The notes under the pieces: generated by a model
Databases searched by the model: none
Seen by the model: the letters and a program-made list of their open reading frames with translations, nothing else
Told to the model about the DNA's origin: nothing
Program-made: the position numbers and the translations under genes
Shown here: positions 30,376-35,955 of the stretch, in pieces
How the letters are laid out: every line of letters begins with the position of its first letter
Numbering within the stretch: position 1 is the stretch's first letter
Assembly: GCA_001464835.1 (NCBI GenBank)
Contig: LNDS01000050.1
Location: 1-35,955 of the forward strand
Length of the DNA stretch: 35,955 nucleotides
Source of the DNA: Rhizobiales bacterium Ga0077525
GTDB lineage: Bacteria > Pseudomonadota > Alphaproteobacteria > Rhizobiales > Xanthobacteraceae
Reading direction: 5' to 3'

Positions 30376-31095
30376 TTAAGCCCTCTTGTTGGCCAGATAG
30401 ACCGTCTGGGTGAAGGGCCGGTTCTGCAAGGGATTGTGAAACGTCACCGGTTCGGCGCGGGCATCGGCGAAAACCTCGGCAAGCCGGGAAGTAAAGGCAG
30501 GATCCGGCCCGTCGTTCGACCACAGGCCGAACACGCCGCCCGGCTTGAGGTGAGCGGCGAGGTGCCGGAAGCCGTCGGCGCTGTAAAAGGCGGCGTTGCC
30601 TTCATCCAGGAAAGCCTCCGGCGAGTGGTCGATATCGACCAGCACGGCGTCGAAGGCGCGGCTGGGCGTTTCCGGGTCGAAGCCCTTATCCGACGCCGCC
30701 AGCGCGAAGAAATCGCCGTGCACGAAGCGGCAGCGCGGATCGGCGCTGAGTTCATGACCCAGCGGCACCAAACCCTGCCGGTGCCAGTCGATCACCGCTT
30801 CGAGATAATCGACGACCACGAGCGAGCCGACATTGCTGTGCGCCAGCACCGCCTTGGCAGTGTGGCCGAGGCCCAGCCCGCCGACCACCACATTCAATTT
30901 GTCGCCGGCAAGAGCGGCAAGGCCGAGATCGGCCAGCGCGATCTCGGAGGCGGTGAACAGGCTCGACATCAGGAATTCGTCGCCGAGCTTGATCTCGAAC
31001 ACATCGACGCCGAGCTTGAGTTCGCGCCGCCGCCGCAGGCTGAGCCCGCCGATCGGCGTGTCGCGGTAATCCAGTTCTTCAAACATCGCGGCCAT
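30376..31095 (-). CDS. Spermidine synthase-like methyltransferase-fold protein
   Basis: A 239-residue protein with the Rossmann fold of spermidine synthases. Visible marks are the nucleotide-binding VVVGGLGLGHTAKAVL (near residue 70), the acidic strand end VVVDYLEAVIDWH, FVHGDFF and the DIDHSPEAF loop where the synthase has its catalytic acid. It lacks the N-terminal beta-domain of a full spermidine synthase and shows no clear putrescine pocket, so the reaction is uncertain; 'spermidine synthase-like' is the safest name. The ATG at 31095 has GAGGG five bases upstream. It is divergent from the small gene at 31176. Confidence 0.75.
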   Translation of the reverse strand: MAAMFEELDYRDTPIGGLSLRRRRELKLGVDVFEIKLGDEFLMSSLFTASEIALADLGLAALAGDKLNVVVGGLGLGHTAKAVLAHSNVGSLVVVDYLEAVIDWHRQGLVPLGHELSADPRCRFVHGDFFALAASDKGFDPETPSRAFDAVLVDIDHSPEAFLDEGNAAFYSADGFRHLAAHLKPGGVFGLWSNDGPDPAFTSRLAEVFADARAEPVTFHNPLQNRPFTQTVYLANKRA

Positions 31096-31175
31096 GATTG
31101 CCCTCGTTATCGGGGACTTCTATCCGCGATGCGGGCACGCTATCACGGTCTGCCGCGATGCCAACAAGAGAGACG

Positions 31176-31388
31176 ATGATGCTGACCCGCGCCGTGCTGA
31201 AGGATTATCTGGCCGAGATGCCGCGCGGTCATATCTTCGATCTGACCTACGCGCTATTTGCCGATGCTTTCCCCCCGGGCGAGCCCGATCCGATCGCGCG
31301 CGCCGCCTTGCAGGCTTTCGCCAGGGAATGCAATTGCGATCTCAGGAACAACGTGCTGGAAGGCCGCTACGAACTGACGCGGCGCTAG
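31176..31388 (+). CDS. Small conserved-looking hypothetical protein
   Basis: A 70-residue soluble protein, MMLTRAVLKDYLAEMPRGHI then FDLTYALFADAFPPGEPDP, with two Cys in ECNCDL near the end; apparently all-helical. I do not recognise the family. The ATG at 31176 (or 31179) follows GAGAGA. GGGCACGCTATCAC upstream at 31133-31146 may contain its -10 element, and resembles the promoter region at 21435-21448. The frame extends further upstream but without a good start. It has coding-like amino acid use; function unknown. Confidence 0.6.
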   Translation: MMLTRAVLKDYLAEMPRGHIFDLTYALFADAFPPGEPDPIARAALQAFARECNCDLRNNVLEGRYELTRR

Positions 31389-31394
31389 CATCTC

Positions 31395-31703
31395 TTAAGT
31401 TTGATCGCCCCAGCGCTCGAACACCGCCTCGGCGATAAACGCCTTGCGGCCCTGGCGTCCGGTATTGACGCCGTGCGCGGCGCACCAGTCAGCAAACTCT
31501 TTGGGCTTGATGCGCACCCGCATCACCGGATGGCCATAGGCCTTGAGCCCGGTCTCCATTTCGATGGCCATCTTCTGCCATTCCGCCCAGGCCGCCGGCA
31601 TGCTGGCGCCATCCTCGAAGGCGGCGACGACACCGGCGTAATCGGCTTCGTCGATCCAATAAACGCCGACGCCGCGCAGCGGCTTGTCATCCTGATCTGT
31701 CAT
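31395..31703 (-). CDS. Hypothetical protein
   Basis: A 102-residue cytosolic protein, convergent with the previous small gene (6 bases between the ends). The sequence is rich in Trp and acidic residues: RGVGVYWIDEADYAGVVAAF, then AAWAEWQKMAIEMETGLKAY, then the basic RVRIKPKEFADWCAAHGVNT. It looks like a single alpha/beta domain without signal peptide or membrane segment. The family is not recognised by me; the consistent coding character makes a real gene likely. Its start at ATG 31703 has only a weak ribosome-binding site. Confidence 0.65.
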   Translation of the reverse strand: MTDQDDKPLRGVGVYWIDEADYAGVVAAFEDGASMPAAWAEWQKMAIEMETGLKAYGHPVMRVRIKPKEFADWCAAHGVNTGRQGRKAFIAEAVFERWGDQT

Positions 31704-31758
31704 GCAAACGATATAGCACGGCGCCGTGCATCCGCCGACGCCGAATGGACTGGACGGA

Positions 31759-31932
31759 TCAGAACCGGCGGCTGACCAGAACGTCGCGCCGCACGCGATG
31801 AATCTCGTCTTGCAGGCGCTTCACTTCGCGCGTGAGTTCGGTCATCGCCTTCAGGTAGCTGTCGTTGATGTCCTTCTGCGAAACCTGTTCGCGCGAATTG
31901 CGGAGGAAATTTTCGGCGGCCGCTAACGACAT
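31759..31932 (-). CDS. 57-residue coiled-coil protein
   Basis: A short gene encoding 57 residues: an N-terminal MSLAAAENFLRNSREQVSQK, then a long charged helix with heptad-like hydrophobics (LKAMTELTREVKRLQDEIHR) and a basic end VLVSRRF. It is likely a small coiled-coil protein with no signal peptide. AGGAT lies about eight bases before the ATG at 31932, supporting the start. It is too short for most gene finders. No named family or function is recognised. Confidence 0.6.
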   Translation of the reverse strand: MSLAAAENFLRNSREQVSQKDINDSYLKAMTELTREVKRLQDEIHRVRRDVLVSRRF

Positions 31933-32039
31933 GGCTCGATCCTAAACAAAGTGTAAACCGGGGCGGTGGTTCGCCGCCAGGCGGCCGGAGCGCCCGATAC
32001 GGAACCTAGGCCGGAGAAGTGAATTTTTCTGAAAAATCG

Positions 32040-32180
32040 GCAATAAAACGCGCGGCAAAATATCGGCGCGGAGGCGCAAGGCCCCCGGAATCAAGCGAGG
32101 CAGCTGGATGTTTGACCACCCAACTGCCTCTCACCCGGACAAACGGCATCACTAATCTGTCCTAGGGCTGGGACCTTTTT
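32040..32180 (+). ncRNA. Candidate small RNA ending at an intrinsic terminator
   Basis: Between divergent genes lies a structured stretch: GAGGCAG (32097-32103) pairs with CTGCCTC (32124-32130), extended inward by TGG/CCA after one mismatch, with a 12-base loop; about 30 bases later comes a hairpin with a T-run. No ORF is present and no + strand gene lies immediately upstream to need the terminator. The 5' end is a guess; no promoter was identified with confidence. It does not match 6S, SRP, tmRNA or RNase P features I know. Confidence 0.35.
32159..32180 (+). terminator. Rho-independent terminator without an upstream gene
   Basis: GTCCTA (32159-32164) and TGGGAC (32169-32174) form a 6-bp stem (one U-G pair) with a GGGC loop, followed by C and five T residues (32176-32180). 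The nearest + strand gene upstream ends at 31388, almost 800 bases away. Confidence 0.6.
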
Positions 32181-32329
32181 ATCAGGCCGCGCGCGTTCCG
32201 CCGTCGCAGCTTGATCGGGTAGTTAATCCGCGTGGTGAATCCGGCGTGGCGCGCATGTGGGTTTTTGTTAATAGACGGTTGCGCGAAGCGTATTCGGTCA
32301 GCTATGAAATCTTAACAGCAGAGAGAATT

Positions 32330-32965
32330 ATGACGAACACACCCGCCCAGCCGCCCGTTCGCACCGATTTGTCGATTATTTCCCGGCGCGCCTTCGTCAT
32401 CGGCCTGCCGTTGGTCGCGGCCGGCTGCACCACCGCCGGCTACGGCGTCGTTCATGACGGCGGGCATATGATTTCCGCAGTCGATGTGACGAGTCTCGAT
32501 TCCAGCCTGATGCGGCAGGAGGTCGCGTGGAACGGCAGGGAAAAGCCGGGCAGCATCGTCGTTAATGTTCCGCAGCGCAGGCTCTATCTGGTGCAGGGCG
32601 GTGGCCGCGCCATCCGCTACGGCGTTGGCGTCGGCCGTACCGAAGGCATGACTTTCCGCGGTACTGCGACCGTCGGCCGCAAGGAAAAATGGCCGCGCTG
32701 GACGCCGACAGCCAACATGATGGCGGCGACGCCGATGTATCGCTCCTATGCCGGCGGCATGGAGGGCGGCACCGACAATCCGCTCGGGCCGCGCGCGCTT
32801 TATCTCTACCGCGGCGGCAAAGACACCTTCTTCCGCCTGCATGGCACAACCGAGCCGGAGACCATCGGCACTGCGGTCTCGAGCGGCTGCATCCGGCTGT
32901 TCAATCAGGATATCATCGATCTGTACGATCGCGTCCCGATCGGCACGCAGGTGACGGTGGTCTAG
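32330..32965 (+). CDS. L,D-transpeptidase (YkuD family), predicted lipoprotein
   Basis: A 211-residue enzyme forming 3-3 cross-links in peptidoglycan or attaching proteins to it. The YkuD domain shows NVPQRRLYLVQ near residue 86, HGTTEPETIG with catalytic His 171 and the nucleophile motif SSGCIRLFNQD with Cys 187. The N-terminus has a double-arginine hydrophobic leader ending in a lipobox-like VAAGC (SRRAFVIGLPLVAAGC), suggesting a Tat-exported lipoprotein anchored on the periplasmic side. ATG 32330 follows GAGAGA; a longer frame begins at 32246 without support. The gene is followed by a separate lipoprotein gene. Confidence 0.9.
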   Translation: MTNTPAQPPVRTDLSIISRRAFVIGLPLVAAGCTTAGYGVVHDGGHMISAVDVTSLDSSLMRQEVAWNGREKPGSIVVNVPQRRLYLVQGGGRAIRYGVGVGRTEGMTFRGTATVGRKEKWPRWTPTANMMAATPMYRSYAGGMEGGTDNPLGPRALYLYRGGKDTFFRLHGTTEPETIGTAVSSGCIRLFNQDIIDLYDRVPIGTQVTVV

Positions 32966-33075
32966 AAGAGCGCATTTCCCGGGAACCCATTGGCCTCTGT
33001 GTCGTTAGACACAACGGGCGTCCGCCGCATTTCCGCCCATCACGCGGCACCAATTGGACATCAGGGAGAAAACGG

Positions 33076-33339
33076 ATGAAAAAGTTTATCGTGGTGGCCG
33101 TGATGGCCTTGGCCCTCGCTGGCTGTCAAACCGCACGTCAGGATCGGCAGCTTGGCGGTGCCTTGATTGGCGGCGGCACTGGCGCCCTGATTGGCGGCGT
33201 GGCGACGAATTCGGCCGGCGGCGCGGTCGCTGGCGGTCTGCTTGGCGCCGCTGCCGGCGCGATCATCGCCGATTCGACGCGTCCCGGCCGCTGCTACACC
33301 GTCACCCGGTCCGGTTACCGCCGCTATGTCCGCTGCTAA
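33076..33339 (+). CDS. Glycine-zipper lipoprotein
   Basis: An 87-residue small lipoprotein: signal KKFIVVAVMALALAGC with the lipidated Cys at residue 17, then a Gly-zipper domain (LGGALIGGGTGALIGGVATN, then AGGAVAGGLLGAAAGAIIA) typical of outer-membrane 17 kDa-antigen/YMGG-type proteins. The last 20 residues hold two more cysteines (RCYTVTRSGYRRYVRC) that could form a disulfide. The ATG at 33076 follows GGGAGAAA. A strong terminator lies just downstream, so it is the end of a transcript. The role is presumably in the outer membrane; the exact function is unknown. Confidence 0.85.
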   Translation: MKKFIVVAVMALALAGCQTARQDRQLGGALIGGGTGALIGGVATNSAGGAVAGGLLGAAAGAIIADSTRPGRCYTVTRSGYRRYVRC

Positions 33340-33366
33340 GGCGCGGTAGAAACGCCAGAAATGCTG

Positions 33367-33393
33367 AAGGCCGCCCCCTGGGGCGGCCTTTTT
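33367..33393 (+). terminator. Rho-independent terminator after the lipoprotein gene
   Basis: AAGGCCGCCC and GGGCGGCCTT pair as a 10-bp GC-rich stem with a 4-base loop (33377-33380), followed by T residues to 33393. It begins 28 bases after the lipoprotein stop and abuts the 3' end of the convergent small gene. Confidence 0.9.
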
Positions 33394-33707
33394 CATGTGA
33401 TCTTGGGTAACGGCATCCGCCAAAAGCCCGGAGTCTCCGGCGTGGTTATCACGTCCGCCGCGCGGTGGGCGAGCAAGAGGAATTCCCGACCCAAAGCGGC
33501 GTGCCGGGCGATTTCTTCCGGCTTGGTCGCATTGCCCGCGAGACAAAAGGCTTTGCGCGCATCGTCCAGAAAAGATTCTGCATTGTTGATTGGGTCGCCC
33601 CGCGGGAGTTGATCAAAACAGCTCACTATCAGGCCAACGTTCTCGACAACTAAAAGTTGCTTTTGCTTTCCGGCTAACTTACCCGGACGCAAATACCGTG
33701 ACTGCAC
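33393..33707 (-). CDS. Small hypothetical protein, start uncertain
   Basis: The C-terminal 60 residues look like a genuine small helical protein ([20 protein letters not shown], then [20 protein letters not shown]), a pattern I associate with short uncharacterised Rhizobiales proteins. The N-terminal part is less coding-like. The frame opens with a GTG at 33707, but that position has a poor ribosome-binding site; a GTG at 33626 is a likelier start, giving 77 residues. There is no signal peptide. Its upstream side faces the COG0523 gene, so the two may share a promoter region. Confidence 0.5.
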   Translation of the reverse strand: MQSRYLRPGKLAGKQKQLLVVENVGLIVSCFDQLPRGDPINNAESFLDDARKAFCLAGNATKPEEIARHAALGREFLLLAHRAADVITTPETPGFWRMPLPKIT

Positions 33708-33712
33708 CCCTT

Positions 33713-33741
33713 TTGCATGGGTGTGCCGGACCCCCTATATG
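33713..33741 (+). promoter_or_regulatory. Candidate promoter of the COG0523 gene
   Basis: TTGCAT (33713-33718) and TATATG (33736-33741) are 17 bases apart. The predicted transcription start would be near 33748, giving a leader of about 20 bases that carries AAGGAG at 33750-33755. No Zur-like palindrome is visible here. Confidence 0.45.
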
Positions 33742-33766
33742 TCTGGCCCAAGGAGCCCGCCTGCCA

Positions 33767-34810
33767 ATGACCACCGCCTCCCAAACTGAGAAAATCCCCG
33801 TCACCGTGCTCACCGGCTATCTCGGCGCCGGCAAGACGACGCTGCTGAATCGCATTTTGTCGGAGCCGCACGGCAAGAAATACGCCGTCATTGTCAACGA
33901 ATTCGGCGAAATCGGCATCGACAATGAGTTGGTCGTGAACGCCGACGAGGAAGTGTTCGAGATGAACAACGGCTGCATCTGCTGCACCGTGCGCGGCGAC
34001 CTGGTGCGCATCATTGATGGATTGATGCGTCGCAAGGGAAAATTCGACGCCATTATCGTCGAAACAACCGGCCTGGCCGATCCAGCGCCGGTGGCGCAGA
34101 CCTTCTTCATGGACGAAAACGTCGGCGCCAAGACGCGTCTCGATGCCGTCGTGACGGTCGCCGACGCCAAATGGCTGAAGGACCGCCTCAAGGACGCGCC
34201 CGAGGCCAAGAACCAGATCGCCTTCGCCGACGTCATTCTCCTGAACAAGACCGATCTGGTGACGCCCGGCGAACTGGCCGAGGTCGAGGCGCGCATCCGC
34301 GCCATCAATCCTTACGCCAAGTTGCACCGCACCGAGCGCTCGAAAATCGCTTTGGACGAAGTGCTCGGCCGCAACGCCTTCGATCTCGACCGCATTCTCG
34401 ACATCGAGCCGGAATTCCTCACCGCCGATGACGGCCATAATCATGACCATGATCACGATCATCATGGCCACGACCATCACCACCATCATGGCGGGCTGAA
34501 GCACTATCACGACGAAGACATGCAATCGATTTCGCTAAACACCGCAAAGCCGCTCGATGCCGACAAGTTTTTCCCCTGGGTGCAGGATCTGGTGGCGACC
34601 GAAGGCAAGGACATCCTGCGCTCCAAGGGCATCCTGTCGTTCAAGGGCGACCCCGAGCGCTTCGTGTTTCAGGGCGTGCACATGATCCTCGACGGCGATC
34701 ATCAGCGGAAATGGAAAGACGGCGAGGAGCGCACCAGCCGCATCGTCTTCATCGGCCGCCATTTGCCGGAAGAAAAAATCCGCAAGGGTTTCGAGAGTTG
34801 TATTGCTTGA
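33767..34810 (+). CDS. COG0523 family GTP-binding metallochaperone (CobW-like)
   Basis: A 347-residue G3E-family GTPase. The G1 motif is GYLGAGKTT (about residues 17-25), the family metal motif CxCC is in NNGCICC (near residue 70), G3 is ETTGLADP and G4 is NKTD. Between the GTPase and C-terminal domains sits a His-rich segment ([20 protein letters not shown]) typical of zinc-type members (YeiR/ZNG1 group) rather than true CobW of cobalamin synthesis; no cobalamin genes are nearby. It probably delivers zinc to a client enzyme. ATG 33767 follows AAGGAG with 11-base spacing. The WD40 protein gene follows after a REP-like doublet. Confidence 0.9.
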   Translation: MTTASQTEKIPVTVLTGYLGAGKTTLLNRILSEPHGKKYAVIVNEFGEIGIDNELVVNADEEVFEMNNGCICCTVRGDLVRIIDGLMRRKGKFDAIIVETTGLADPAPVAQTFFMDENVGAKTRLDAVVTVADAKWLKDRLKDAPEAKNQIAFADVILLNKTDLVTPGELAEVEARIRAINPYAKLHRTERSKIALDEVLGRNAFDLDRILDIEPEFLTADDGHNHDHDHDHHGHDHHHHHGGLKHYHDEDMQSISLNTAKPLDADKFFPWVQDLVATEGKDILRSKGILSFKGDPERFVFQGVHMILDGDHQRKWKDGEERTSRIVFIGRHLPEEKIRKGFESCIA

Positions 34811-34814
34811 AGTT

Positions 34815-34887
34815 GTCGTCCCCGCGAAGGCGGGGACCCAGTACCCGCCGGCCGTGATTACTGGATGCCCGCCTCCGCGGGCATGAC
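34815..34887. repeat. REP-like palindrome doublet, family 2, copy 3
   Basis: Third copy of the doublet: GTCGTCCCCGCGAAGGCGGG then GACCCAGTA on the left, and TTACTGGATGCCCGCCTCCG then CGGGCATGAC on the right, reading in opposite orientation to copy 1. It sits between two + strand genes that are probably linked in function, so it may separate or tune their expression. Confidence 0.85.
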
Positions 34888-34909
34888 AGCCTGAGATGAG
34901 CTTGCCGCT

Positions 34910-35911
34910 ATGTCCGACCTCGCTGCGCCGCTTCCTTCACTCGCCGATCGCGCCCGTATCGTCGAGGCCGACGCCACCATCGTCGGCGTTCATTTTTTCC
35001 GGCAGGTGCCGGTCTTCGTGCTCGGCGAGGAAGCGCTGCTGTTCGCAGCAGCGGAAGGCAAGAAGCTCGTCGCCATTCATGGCGGCGGCATTCTCACCAG
35101 TACCGCCGACGGTTTGCGCATCGTCACCGGTGGCGATGACGGCAAGCTGATCGCGACGAACCGCGACGGCGAACACGAGGTGCTGGCCACCGACGACAAG
35201 AAGCGCTGGATCGATCAGGTCGCGCTCGGTCCTGACGGCGCCGTGGCATGGGCCGCCGGCAAGGTCGCGCATGTCCGCACCGGCAAGGGCGAGCAGCGCG
35301 ATCTCGACGTGCCGTCCACCGTCGCCGGCCTGGCGTTCTTTCCAAAAGGCTTTCGCGTCGCCATCGCGCATTATAACGGCGCGACGCTCTGGTTTCCCAA
35401 TGCGGCCGCCAAGCCCGAAGTGTTGGAATGGAAGGGCTCGCACTTGGGCGTGACCGTTTCGCCGGACGGCAAATTCCTCATCACCACCATGCAGGAGCAG
35501 ACGCTGCATGGCTGGCGCATCGCCGATGCCAAGCACATGCGCATGTCGGGCTATTCGGCGCGCGTGCGTTCGCTGTCGTGGACGCATGACGGCAAGGCGC
35601 TGGCGACGTCAGGCTCCGAGCAACTCATTCTATGGCCGTTCGAAGGCAAGGACGGCCCGATGGGCAAGCAGCCGCGGATGCTGGCGCCGTCGCCGTCGCG
35701 CTGTTCGGCGGTCGCCTGTCATCCGCGCCAGCCGGTGGCGGCGGCGGGTTTTGCCGACGGCTCGGTGGTGCTAGTGCGGCTCGACGACGGCGCGTTGATT
35801 TTGGCCCGCGAGGCCGATGGCGATTCCGTCAGCGCGCTCGGCTGGAGCGCCGAGGGCCAGGTGCTCGCCATGGGCACCGAAGGCGGCAAAGGCAGTGTGT
35901 TGACGCTGTGA
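34910..35911 (+). CDS. WD40-repeat-like protein
   Basis: A 333-residue soluble protein formed of repeated beta-propeller blades. Degenerate WD40-type units can be seen: LRIVTGGDDGKLIATN, VAIAHYNGATLWFPN, VSPDGKFLITTMQEQTLHGW, ALATSGSEQLILWPF and VAAAGFADGSVVLVRL, spaced roughly every 40-50 residues, consistent with a seven-bladed propeller. There is no signal peptide or membrane helix, so it should be cytosolic. It lies downstream of the COG0523 GTPase, separated only by a repeat; in other alphaproteobacteria, as I recall, such a pair often occurs together, suggesting a scaffold for the metallochaperone (inference). Confidence 0.8.
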   Translation: MSDLAAPLPSLADRARIVEADATIVGVHFFRQVPVFVLGEEALLFAAAEGKKLVAIHGGGILTSTADGLRIVTGGDDGKLIATNRDGEHEVLATDDKKRWIDQVALGPDGAVAWAAGKVAHVRTGKGEQRDLDVPSTVAGLAFFPKGFRVAIAHYNGATLWFPNAAAKPEVLEWKGSHLGVTVSPDGKFLITTMQEQTLHGWRIADAKHMRMSGYSARVRSLSWTHDGKALATSGSEQLILWPFEGKDGPMGKQPRMLAPSPSRCSAVACHPRQPVAAAGFADGSVVLVRLDDGALILAREADGDSVSALGWSAEGQVLAMGTEGGKGSVLTL

Positions 35912-35955
35912 TTTTTCTTTATCCCCTGAAAGGGGAGGGTCCGGCGCGTAGGGCC
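35912..35955. other. Window end: start of a family 1-like repeat
   Basis: Contains CCCCTGAAAGGGGAGGGT, resembling the left hairpin of the family 1 elements, running to the window edge. No gene is seen in these 44 bases. Confidence 0.4.

Larger units (their letters stand above)
31933..32329. other. Gene-free region of about 400 bases with hairpins
   Basis: No gene is visible between the coiled-coil gene and the L,D-transpeptidase. It holds GGCGG/CGCCGCC near 31961-31977, an A/T-rich ATTTTT-CTG-AAAAAT dyad near 32023-32037, a hairpin at 32097-32130 and the terminator at 32159-32180 (both listed separately). Around 32279-32307 TTGCGC and CTATGA are 17 bases apart and may be the promoter of the transpeptidase gene. 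Confidence 0.55.

Noticed and set aside
33708..33766. Zur box upstream of the COG0523 gene
   Set aside because: No ATGTTATA-type palindrome is present, unlike the region before znuA.
1..35955. Defence system, prophage, CRISPR, integrated element or rRNA/tRNA gene
   Set aside because: No nuclease, recombinase, toxin-antitoxin pair, regularly spaced repeat, structural RNA signature or composition shift was seen.

Overview
The window is high-GC DNA with tightly packed, often overlapping genes, GTG and TTG starts, and many dispersed palindromic repeats. The genes (a two-subunit NAD-linked formate dehydrogenase with a fused beta subunit, a TAXI-type fused TRAP permease, DUF3297, and a Zur-box type site of the alphaproteobacterial form) point to a chromosomal segment of a soil or plant-associated alphaproteobacterium in the Hyphomicrobiales (Rhizobiales), probably near Bradyrhizobium/Xanthobacteraceae/Pseudolabrys. 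That placement is inference from gene content. I see no rRNA, tRNA, CRISPR array, phage or transposase gene.

Layout. 0.15-3.6 kb: housekeeping and detoxification genes (TIM-barrel sugar isomerase-like protein, glutathione transferase, inorganic pyrophosphatase, FMN reductase-like flavoprotein plus a coupled hypothetical), separated by two MITE-like palindromic elements. 3.7-9.4 kb: a divergent LysR regulator and an Fdh1-type formate dehydrogenase (fused NuoE/NuoF-like beta, then molybdo/tungsto-bis-MGD alpha), with a perfect ATAG-N7-CTAT palindrome between them. 9.5-13.6 kb: leftward genes including an APH(3')-like kinase, several very small proteins (DUF3297, a 57-aa membrane protein, an 84-aa secreted protein), a frameshifted Kelch protein and the fluoride channel CrcB. 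13.7-18.7 kb: a tetR-adaptor-RND efflux operon with a recognisable promoter and operator.

18.8-21.4 kb: a biuret-hydrolase-like cysteine hydrolase with an AzgA/NCS2-type permease, followed by a terminator. 21.4-22.6 kb: two overlapping half-length ArsP/DUF318-like permease proteins that resemble each other. 22.6-24.3 kb: leftward genes for a stand-alone E2-type acyltransferase domain and a PfkB/KDG-kinase-like sugar kinase. 24.5-27.8 kb: a TAXI TRAP transporter (fused permease plus binding protein) ending at a strong terminator. 27.75-30.3 kb: a znuACB-type metal ABC operon, leftward, under a Zur-like palindrome. 30.4-32.2 kb: a spermidine-synthase-like protein, small conserved proteins, and a gene-free stretch with hairpins and a terminator that may encode a small RNA. 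32.3-35.9 kb: an L,D-transpeptidase, a glycine-zipper lipoprotein, a COG0523 (CobW-like) GTPase with a His-rich segment, and a WD40-like protein.

Themes: formate oxidation to NADH, metal (probably zinc) supply by ZnuACB plus the COG0523 chaperone, envelope defence and efflux, and uptake/hydrolysis of a small amide. The most unusual items are the paired half-permeases, the possible biuret-type module with its own permease, the APH(3')-like kinase, the lone E2 catalytic domain, the putative sRNA at 31.95-32.18 kb, and a 143-bp MITE-like element with 23-bp perfect terminal inverted repeats. All assignments are from reading the translated sequence; no database search was possible.
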